In this document: one piece after another, positions 1 to 6,546 of the stretch
Layout: each line of letters starts with the position of its first letter
Numbering within the stretch: the stretch's first letter is position 1
From: JBJSXJ01 sp044235425
GTDB taxonomy: Bacteria > Planctomycetota > Planctomycetia > Pirellulales > Pirellulaceae
Length of the DNA stretch: 64,000 nt
Reading direction: 5' to 3'
Assembly (NCBI GenBank): GCA_044235425.1
Contig: JBIIHW010000003.1
Span: forward strand, 182,323 to 246,322
Translations under genes and position numbers: made by a program
The notes under the pieces: generated by a model
The model's input: only the letters and a program-made list of their open reading frames with translations
Database searches by the model: none
Told to the model about the DNA's origin: nothing

Positions 1-58
1 AGAGCATTGTCGTATTTCACGGTCGACGGTCGTACCGCGAAAACTGATCAGGAAACGG

Positions 59-2035
59 CTACATACGATCGACGACGTTGATCCCCAAAAGCGACAGGCC
101 CAAGCGGACCACTCGCCCGGTTAAGTCCACCAGCGCCAGACGGCTCCAACGCAATTCTTCCGTCTCGGCTCGTAGCACGGGACAGGCCTCAAAAAACACT
201 GAAAAAGCCTTCGTCAGTTCATACAAATAAACGGTGAACTGATTCGGACGGTAATCCTGCCGCGCCTCCTCTAAAGCCTCGGAAAAACGTAGCAGCATCA
301 GCCCCAGCGACCGTTCGGCAGGATGGCTGATCACCACCGGATGACTCGACTGCAATAGTTTTTGAGTGTCCACCTGTGCTCGACGCAGGATTCCTTGCAC
401 GCGAGCGTAGCTGTATTGCATGTAGGCTGCCGTATTGCCATCCAGTGCTAACATTTTGTCATAGCTGAAGACGTAGTCGGTCGTGCGATTCTGCGAAAGA
501 TCCGCATACTTGAGTGCCGCGATGCCGATTACCTCAGCAATTTTCACTCGCTCCTCATCCGTAAACTCGCGACCGTTGGGCTTGGCATCGTCGTTCGCCG
601 CTAAGACGGCGAGTGCCTTTCGGACTCCTTCATCCAGCAGGCTTTCCAGGCCTACGGTATCGCCCGCTCGCGTTTTGTATGGCTTGCCATCCGGCCCTAA
701 CACCGTTCCAAAACTCACATGCGTCAGCTCAATGTCTTGATAGCCCCAGCGTCGAGCGGTGGCGAATAGCTTGTTGAAGTGATCACTTTGTCGATGATCG
801 ACCACATATAAAATCGCCTCAGGCCGCCACTGTTCCATGCGATAGCGGATCGTGGCAAGGTCGGTGGTCGCGTAGAGGAATGCTCCATCTCGCTTACGAA
901 TAATCATGGGAGCGTCGAAGCCGTCGAGAAAAACGCACGTCGCACCGTCACTCTCGGTCGCTAAACCACTCGCCTTCAGTTCCTCCACCACCGACGACAA
1001 CCGATCGTGATAGAAACTTTCACCGAGCTCATGCATGAATTCAACATCAAGCCGCTTATAAACTCGATGAATCGCATCGCGACACAGCGGCATGAACTCG
1101 TCCCACAACCGTTTGTTCTCCGGATCACCCGCATGCAACTTGGCGGTTTCCAGCAGGACCGCTTGGGCAATGTCTGGATGAGCCGCAATGCCTTGTGCAA
1201 TCGCCGTATCACGGTCGGGCAAGGTGGCTTTCGTGATCAGAGTTTGCAGCTCGTCTTGTGACTCTTCGAGTTGTCGTTCGGCCTTGCGCACATTCGCTAG
1301 ATGCTTTTTCTCGGCAGACTTATCACCCGCTGGTGGTGTCTCTCGTCGCAGTACCTCCAACAGATTCCGCCGCTGCTCCACCAGTTGCCGAGCGGCTGGT
1401 AATCGCTGCTGACAATCCAGCACGTCAATCAGGGTGTTAACGAGTCGGTAGAGTCGGGAGAGTTCGTCGACGGGCTGCTGCTGGTACTTTTGTGCATCAA
1501 CAAAATGCTTGTAGCCATAAATGACCATGCCGAATTGAGTACCCCAGTCACCCAGATGATTGTCGCTAATCACCTGATGGCCAAGAAAACGCAGGATCCG
1601 TTCGATGGCGTTCCCGATGACTGTCGAACGAATGTGTCCCACATGCATCGGTTTCGCGACGTTGGGCGCGGAATAGTCGATGACAAACGACCGTCGATGT
1701 TCGGAATAGGGAACTCCCAGCCGCTCATCACGCACGACCTCGTTCAAGCGACTCGCCAACCAGTCGTCGCGCAGCCGGAGATTGATGAAACCGGGACCAG
1801 CAATTTCCGGTGGCTGACAGAAATCATCAAGCTGCGTTTCGGCAACGATCTCCGCGGCGACATCACGCGGTGGCCGGCCAAGCTGTTTGGCCAGCGTCAT
1901 AGCGAAGTTGGCTTGATAGTCACCAAACTTGGCATCCTGCGCCGGCCGCAGCATCGCTACCAAGTCACTCACCTGCGCCGATCGATTGGTTAATGAGCCG
2001 GCGAAGCGGCGCTGCAATTCACCCAAAATGTTCAT
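59..2035 (-). CDS. argS: Arginyl-tRNA synthetase
   Basis: Class I aminoacyl-tRNA synthetase that charges tRNA-Arg in the cytoplasm. Seen in the 658-residue product: an N-terminal Add-1-like domain (about residues 1-105), the class I HIGH signature as MHVGH near residue 131 within the SAPNVAKPMHVGHIRST block, the arginine-specific GDWGTQFG stretch shortly after, and a KPYKTRAG segment near residue 455 in place of a canonical KMSK, as is common in ArgS. The C-terminus closes with GINVVDRM, a typical ArgS anticodon-domain end. About 75 extra residues around 215-290 (charged, helical, ending in TLPDRDTAIAQ) lengthen it over the usual 550-590. Its ATG overlaps the TGA of rsfS by 4 nt (ATGA), so the two are probably translationally coupled. 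The 58 bases before its stop hold nothing I recognise. Confidence 0.97.
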   Translation of the reverse strand: MNILGELQRRFAGSLTNRSAQVSDLVAMLRPAQDAKFGDYQANFAMTLAKQLGRPPRDVAAEIVAETQLDDFCQPPEIAGPGFINLRLRDDWLASRLNEVVRDERLGVPYSEHRRSFVIDYSAPNVAKPMHVGHIRSTVIGNAIERILRFLGHQVISDNHLGDWGTQFGMVIYGYKHFVDAQKYQQQPVDELSRLYRLVNTLIDVLDCQQRLPAARQLVEQRRNLLEVLRRETPPAGDKSAEKKHLANVRKAERQLEESQDELQTLITKATLPDRDTAIAQGIAAHPDIAQAVLLETAKLHAGDPENKRLWDEFMPLCRDAIHRVYKRLDVEFMHELGESFYHDRLSSVVEELKASGLATESDGATCVFLDGFDAPMIIRKRDGAFLYATTDLATIRYRMEQWRPEAILYVVDHRQSDHFNKLFATARRWGYQDIELTHVSFGTVLGPDGKPYKTRAGDTVGLESLLDEGVRKALAVLAANDDAKPNGREFTDEERVKIAEVIGIAALKYADLSQNRTTDYVFSYDKMLALDGNTAAYMQYSYARVQGILRRAQVDTQKLLQSSHPVVISHPAERSLGLMLLRFSEALEEARQDYRPNQFTVYLYELTKAFSVFFEACPVLRAETEELRWSRLALVDLTGRVVRLGLSLLGINVVDRM

Positions 2036-2481
2036 GACAATTCCACTCGCTGCCCATCACCCCACAAATCCTCTAAGCGGTAATAGTTGCGCGACTGAGG
2101 ATCAAACAGGTTCACCATGACATCGCCGAAGTCGAGCACGATCCAGCGACTATCCGTATAACCACTGACGCTGCGTCGCTTTTCATGAAAATCCCGCAGC
2201 ATGACGTCCTCAATTTCATCGGCAATCGCGCGTAGCTGTCGACCACTGCGACCGGTGGCCACTACGAGATAATCGAAGATATCGGTGAGTGCCCGCACGT
2301 CGATCACCAGAATGTCCTGCCCTTGATTCTCCACGGCCACTCGGGCTGCTGCCAAGGCACGCTCCCGTGCACGGGCGTCACCACGCTCCGTATCATGCGT
2401 CACTCGGCGCTCCATCCCACGGACAGACTCACGACGGATCTGCCGATTGGACCGACCACTCTTCTCAGTTCTTTTCGCCAC
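2032..2481 (-). CDS. rsfS: Ribosomal silencing factor RsfS (Iojap family)
   Basis: RsfS binds ribosomal protein L14 and blocks subunit joining under starvation. The core from about residue 40 on carries the family's features: DILVIDVRALTDIFDYLVVATG, the GRSGRQLRAIADEIED helix, and the GYTDSRWIVLDFGDVMVNLF strand segment. I place the start at the GTG at 2481: it gives 149 residues and has an AAGGAG ribosome-binding site 5 nt upstream. The reading frame stays open further upstream to 2652, but those codons run through a short intergenic repeat and would add a non-conserved Arg/Ser/Pro-rich leader, so I exclude them. The basic N-terminal 35 residues (KRTEKSGRSNRQIRRE) are longer than in many RsfS proteins. 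It sits directly upstream of, and overlaps, argS. Confidence 0.93.
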   Translation of the reverse strand: MAKRTEKSGRSNRQIRRESVRGMERRVTHDTERGDARARERALAAARVAVENQGQDILVIDVRALTDIFDYLVVATGRSGRQLRAIADEIEDVMLRDFHEKRRSVSGYTDSRWIVLDFGDVMVNLFDPQSRNYYRLEDLWGDGQRVELS

Positions 2482-2580
2482 GGATACTCCTTGTTGTTCC
2501 TGGGTCCCCCATTCTAACGTTCCGGGGCTGGTTTGGGATGAGCCCGCAGCGGAATACGTGGCGGCCCGAACCCTGAGGGG

Positions 2581-2656
2581 ACGGAGACACGGATTTGTTT
2601 CGCACGGAGACGTGGAAACGCGAATTTGCCTCGCACGGAGATGCGGTGGCACGGAG
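2581..2656. repeat. Short dispersed ACGGAGAC-type repeat cluster
   Basis: Between rsfS and the next plus-strand gene the motif CGCACGGAGAC or a one-base variant occurs several times: ACGGAGACACGG at 2581, CGCACGGAGAC at 2601-2611, TCGCACGGAGATGC at about 2631 and GCACGGAGG at about 2649. The same word recurs at 22120-22153 and 44346-44356, always between genes. Non-coding; function unknown. Confidence 0.7.
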
Positions 2657-2774
2657 GAGCCCGAAAATTTTAGGCCCGCTTTTTAACCCGCTTTTCGATT
2701 TCATCCTGGAGCAGCGGAATCTCGTGGTAGAGTTTTTGGATATAAAAGTCGAATTTATCGCGAAGGCGTGCGTT

Positions 2775-3182
2775 ATGGGTATGGATGTTTGGGGACGTAA
2801 TCCGTCGGCACCAGCGGGGCGCTATTTTCGGGCGAACATCTGGTCGTGGCGACCGATTCAGGCGCTGATCGCCGAATTGTGTACCGACTTAGTCGATCAG
2901 GAAACCATGACGAAACTGGGATTCAACGTTGGTGCGGGACTCGCCGATTCCCACACCTGTCAGCAGATGGCCAACCGCTTCGAGTGCTGGTTGGAGCATC
3001 ACACCGCTGGTCATGGCATCGACTTAGGTTTGCGAGTGACCTATGACGGACGTTTCGTGAGTGAAGATGAGTTGTCGAAACGTCCGGACTTAGAAACGAT
3101 GTCGCCGTATCAAGTTGATGATGACCATCTGAAGCAGTGGGTGGAATTCCTGCGCCACTGCGGCGGTTTTGAGGTTTGGTGA
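2775..3182 (+). CDS. Small orphan protein of the MGMDVxGRNP type
   Basis: A 135-residue cytoplasmic protein beginning MGMDVWGRNPSAPAG and continuing with aromatic motifs (YFRANIWSWRPIQALI). It has a Cys/His-containing middle (DSHTCQQMANRFECWLEHH) and ends HCGGFEVW. I recall proteins starting MGMDVYGRNP in phages and scattered bacterial genomes, without assigned function; that memory is the only family evidence. The frame is open from 2595, but the upstream part crosses the ACGGAGAC repeats. The ATG at 2775, with GAAGG 9 nt upstream, starts exactly at the conserved-looking motif. It is the only plus-strand gene in this minus-strand stretch and stands alone, suggesting acquisition as a single gene. 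No catalytic motif is recognised. Confidence 0.72.
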   Translation: MGMDVWGRNPSAPAGRYFRANIWSWRPIQALIAELCTDLVDQETMTKLGFNVGAGLADSHTCQQMANRFECWLEHHTAGHGIDLGLRVTYDGRFVSEDELSKRPDLETMSPYQVDDDHLKQWVEFLRHCGGFEVW

Positions 3183-3185
3183 GAT

Positions 3186-3214
3186 CGGACCAGCGCTCCA
3201 CGGCAGCTGGTCCG
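3186..3214 (+). terminator. Stem-loop just after the 2775-3182 gene
   Basis: CGGACCAGC (3186-3194) pairs perfectly with GCTGGTCCG (3206-3214) across an 11-nt loop, starting 4 nt after the stop codon. There is no T-run, so a factor-independent terminator is not proven; it may instead protect the 3' end. Confidence 0.45.
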
Positions 3215-3221
3215 GTGGGCT

Positions 3222-3275
3222 CCGGCGACATGCGTTTCCGGCGACATGCGTTTCTGGCGACATGCGTTTCCGGCG
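3222..3275. repeat. 16-bp tandem repeat, three copies
   Basis: CCGGCGACATGCGTTT occurs at 3222-3237 and 3238-3253, with a one-base variant at 3254-3269 and a partial fourth copy to 3275. It lies between the convergent 2775-3182 gene and the DUF3500 gene. Confidence 0.85.
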
Positions 3276-3294
3276 CAGAGTCCTTCTTACCGAG

Positions 3295-4338
3295 TTACTT
3301 GATCGGTAACGCGAAGTCACCGCGCTGATCCCGCCACATGCAATGGATGTGGTTGGCCGGGTTACCGGCTGCATCGGGCTGAGTATTCACGAACTCAATG
3401 GCAAACGTGTCACCCTGAATTCGGTAGTAGTGACCCTGGCCCAACTGGTCACCACCGGCCCACGCGAAATGCAGTTTGTCAAAACCTGTGGACTCAATTG
3501 CTTCCCAGCGCTGCCGTGCCACCTCTTCGGGCATGCCTGCTGCGTAGGCATCGACGAGTGCTCGCAGAATCTTTTTCTGGGCGTCGGTCATCTTGCTGGC
3601 GACCAAGCCGACGGGCGCATCGGCCGGTGGCTGTGGTGCACCGGCATTACGCACTTCATCCAGGGCCTTGTCCGCGATCACGGCTACTTTTCGCTGATCG
3701 GCATCCAGTGCATGCAGAAGTTCCAGTGCGAGTCGCTCTTCCTTCGCCAGCAGTTCAGTGCCGGTCTTGACGCTTTCCACGGTCGAATTCTTCACGATCG
3801 CTGGATTCGCGCCGAACATTTGCGGAGTAGACGAGATCACCTTGCCGCCTTCGACCACGAAATTCAGGGACATGTGATGGCCTTCGATACTCAGCCCCCA
3901 CTTGCTGCTCTCGGTCGGCTTACCAAAGATCGTGAAATAGTACCGCTCCGAGTCCCGTAAGGGTGTCCCTGTTTTGCTCTTTTCCAAGTCCTTGAGAAGT
4001 ACCTCCAGGCCCATGATACTCGTCGCCTTGTGATATCCAATTTCACTCACCGTCGACCGCAGCAGGGCCAGCGCCGCTTTCCGCTGAGCTTCGTTCATGT
4101 CGCGATACTGCACGCCCTTGCGAGTGGCCTTGGGAATGAAATGCCAGTCGACGCGTACCGGCGCGTCATATTCGAGCAAACCGATCTTCTTCTGGTCGTC
4201 TGAGAGCGAACCGAGCCACTGGTTGGCGGCTGTCGTCATCGCGACTCCGGGAGCGACAATTCGATAAGCTGCACTGGCGCCGGCAGCGAGCAACAGGATC
4301 GTCGAGATTGTCAAAGCGAACCATCGAGAACGCATCAT
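3295..4338 (-). CDS. Secreted DUF3500 family protein
   Basis: 347 residues with an N-terminal signal sequence (MMRSRWFALTISTILLLAAG then ASAAY), so exported. The body matches what I know of DUF3500: a LRDSERYYFTIFGKP segment, the GHHMSLNFVVEGG motif near the centre, and a C-terminal NHIHCMWRDQRGDFA block with conserved His/Asp. The family has no established biochemical role and is common in planctomycetes and some proteobacteria. Two adjacent ATGs begin the frame, with GGAG about 9 nt upstream. It is in the same orientation as the aldo/keto reductase gene but separated from it by 146 bases, so it may be its own unit. Confidence 0.85.
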   Translation of the reverse strand: MMRSRWFALTISTILLLAAGASAAYRIVAPGVAMTTAANQWLGSLSDDQKKIGLLEYDAPVRVDWHFIPKATRKGVQYRDMNEAQRKAALALLRSTVSEIGYHKATSIMGLEVLLKDLEKSKTGTPLRDSERYYFTIFGKPTESSKWGLSIEGHHMSLNFVVEGGKVISSTPQMFGANPAIVKNSTVESVKTGTELLAKEERLALELLHALDADQRKVAVIADKALDEVRNAGAPQPPADAPVGLVASKMTDAQKKILRALVDAYAAGMPEEVARQRWEAIESTGFDKLHFAWAGGDQLGQGHYYRIQGDTFAIEFVNTQPDAAGNPANHIHCMWRDQRGDFALPIK

Positions 4339-4484
4339 GAATTAGGTCTCCGTCGAATTCGGCACCGCAACTGCGGATCGGTAGGTGGGTAATATCGGAA
4401 GGAACTCTGTGAGGAACGCGAATTCTAACCAGCGATAGGGTGCGATGCGAGTCTGTTTTGGGGCAGACATTAGGTTGCCGCGAT

Positions 4485-5501
4485 CTACAAACCGCGACCT
4501 GTGATCGGATATGCGGTGTCTTGAAATCCATGGCCGCTATGTTCGCCAGGTGGCACCAGTTGATCGACGAACGCCTCATCTTCCGGAGTAATTTGGACAT
4601 TCAAGCAGCCGAGGTTATCGGCAAACTGCTCCGGTGTGCGGGGACCGAGAATGATTGATGTGATGTTAGGGTTCGCCAGACACCACGCCAGCGCAAACTG
4701 AGTGATAGCTAGCCCGCGTTGGTGGCAATGCTCTTGTAGCTTGCGGGCGACGAGCAAACTTTCATCACGCCATTCCGCTTGGCGCATACGAGCGTCATTG
4801 CGAGCCGCTCGACTGCCCGCCGGTGGCTCCACGCCCACTTCATATTTTCCGGTGAGTATTCCGCGAGCCAGCGGGCTGTAGCTGATGACGCCGATCTTGT
4901 GAGCCTGACAGAGCGGCAACAATTCCACCTCGATATCGCGATTCACGAGGTTGTAGAGCGGTTGAGTGCAAACGAAAGAACTTAGGCGCTGCCGGTCGCT
5001 GGCCCACAGCGCCTCACATAACTGCCACGCTCGAAAATTCGAACAGGCGAGATAATGAACTTTTCCCTGTCGAACCATGTCATCGAGTGCTCGGAGGGTT
5101 TCATCAATCGGCGTCGCTGGATCGGGGGCATGTACGTAGTAGATGTCAACAAAGTCAGTACCGAGTCGTTTCAAGCTGGCATCCAATTCGCGGATCAAAT
5201 GCAAGCGACTCGCTCCCGACTCGTTGGGGCCATCCCCCATTTTTTGTCGTCCCTTCGTCGCGAGAATCGCGCGATGACGTCGATCACGTAGCGCCTTGCC
5301 GACCACCGTTTCCGATTGCCCCAAGCTGTACATGTTGGCGGTGTCAATCATGTTGATGCCCAGGTCCAGCGCCTCATGCACGATGCGAATCGAAGTCGCC
5401 TCGTCCGTGGGACCTCCAAACATCATGGTGCCCAAAGTGAGAGGCGAAACTTTGACTCCGGTGCGACCGAGTACTCGATAGTGCATAACTTGCTGACTCA
5501 T
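4485..5501 (-). CDS. Aldo/keto reductase
   Basis: NAD(P)H-dependent oxidoreductase with the (beta/alpha)8 fold, 338 residues. The tetrad is visible in order: Asp and Tyr in DTANMYSLGQSE, Lys in AILATKG, and His in VDIYYVHAPDP. The N-terminus MHYRVLGRTGVKVSPLTLGT is that of the AKR group related to YajO/YghZ-type and auxin-induced-like reductases; substrate cannot be read from sequence. I use the ATG at 5501 (MSQQVMHYR...), 37 nt after the DUF1080 stop; the ATG at 5486 is equally canonical, and the frame open to 5636 would overlap the upstream gene. Probably co-transcribed with the DUF1080 gene. Confidence 0.92.
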   Translation of the reverse strand: MSQQVMHYRVLGRTGVKVSPLTLGTMMFGGPTDEATSIRIVHEALDLGINMIDTANMYSLGQSETVVGKALRDRRHRAILATKGRQKMGDGPNESGASRLHLIRELDASLKRLGTDFVDIYYVHAPDPATPIDETLRALDDMVRQGKVHYLACSNFRAWQLCEALWASDRQRLSSFVCTQPLYNLVNRDIEVELLPLCQAHKIGVISYSPLARGILTGKYEVGVEPPAGSRAARNDARMRQAEWRDESLLVARKLQEHCHQRGLAITQFALAWCLANPNITSIILGPRTPEQFADNLGCLNVQITPEDEAFVDQLVPPGEHSGHGFQDTAYPITGRGL

Positions 5502-5538
5502 CTTGAAGGGAGAATATGGCCGAGGGAGAGACGAGCGA

Positions 5539-6354
5539 CTACGGTAAAACGCGCATACGCAAATTACGAAACTCCACAGGTGAGCCTTCGGACTCCAGGC
5601 AGAGGAATCCGGAAGCTGGATCGCAGCCGGTACCACCCGCTACTTCTTCTCCATTCACCCATAACCGCACTTCACCGTTGATGGCCCGCACATAATAGTG
5701 ATTCCATTCGGGTGAAGGCTTGCTGAGGTTTTTGCGGGGGAAGCTGCGTGAGCCGCCCGGTGCCACGGGCGGAAAAGGTTTCATCTTGGCTGCACCGGTG
5801 GGAAACACGTCACCGTGAGTGGTGAACCAGTCGGCCTTCTTTTTGGTCTGCTTCTCGTACTGCTCGGTGTAGCCCGTATCGAGTACTTGGACTTCGATCC
5901 CCTGTGGCAATTGTCCGGGCTTGAGCGAGTTCAGATTGCTCTCGGATGCCCACAGGAACACTCCGGAGTTACCAGCAAATTTCAGGTGTCGCCATTCGAC
6001 CACTAGTTCCAGGTTTTTGTACTGCTCTTTGGTGCGCATCACACCTACGGGCTGCCCCGTGCAGTGAATCACGCCATCTTTGAACGACCAGGTATCAGCG
6101 GCACAGTTGACGTTTGTGAAATCCTGCTGGCCGAGCTCCTTCCAATCGGGGCCCACGCCATCCACAAACGCTCGGGGAAAGTTCTTAGCGGGTGGGCTCG
6201 CCGCAGCCGGCTCCTCCCCGTGTATCCAGGCTGCGGACAAGAAAAAACTGCCTGTGACTACGGTCGCCCAGCAGATCAGTTGGCAGGCCAATCTCAGGGT
6301 AGGCAATGTTCGGTGTTGTTTTAGTTGAGTCATAAATCGGTTCCAAAAATGCAT
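5539..6354 (-). CDS. Secreted DUF1080 (3-keto-disaccharide hydrolase-like) protein
   Basis: 271 residues with a hydrophobic signal segment (about residues 22-45, LICWATVVTGSFFLSAAWIHG), then a concanavalin-like jelly-roll of the DUF1080 family. Typical features are the NVNCAADTWSFKDGVIHCTG opening, LVVEWRHLKFAGNSGVFLWAS, QGIEVQVLDTGY and the C-terminal WNHYYVRAINGEVRLWVNGEEV strand pair. Members have been linked to 3-keto-glycoside hydrolysis and are heavily expanded in planctomycetes. Acts in the periplasm or outside. Start uncertain: ATG 6354 or ATG 6333; neither has a strong ribosome-binding site. The adjacent downstream aldo/keto reductase would fit a keto-sugar pathway, which is inference. 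Confidence 0.9.
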   Translation of the reverse strand: MHFWNRFMTQLKQHRTLPTLRLACQLICWATVVTGSFFLSAAWIHGEEPAAASPPAKNFPRAFVDGVGPDWKELGQQDFTNVNCAADTWSFKDGVIHCTGQPVGVMRTKEQYKNLELVVEWRHLKFAGNSGVFLWASESNLNSLKPGQLPQGIEVQVLDTGYTEQYEKQTKKKADWFTTHGDVFPTGAAKMKPFPPVAPGGSRSFPRKNLSKPSPEWNHYYVRAINGEVRLWVNGEEVAGGTGCDPASGFLCLESEGSPVEFRNLRMRVLP

Positions 6355-6546
6355 AGCGTGGAAATCATTAAGCGGTCAACGAGAGGGAGTGAATATGGTC
6401 GATCAGCAGGGCGGAAACAAGTCAACGCGGGAGAGGCTGTTTGCGGTCCTACGCCTCCCGGCTGGCGATGACTACAATAGTGGAACCCGCCGAGCGAGGC
6501 TTGGGGTAGGTTTGTTCGGTAATCATTTCTTCTGCCTGAGCTGCCC

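Noticed and set aside
2482..2652. Upstream extension of rsfS to 2652
   Set aside because: Runs through the ACGGAGAC repeat; the GTG at 2481 has a proper AAGGAG site and matches family length.
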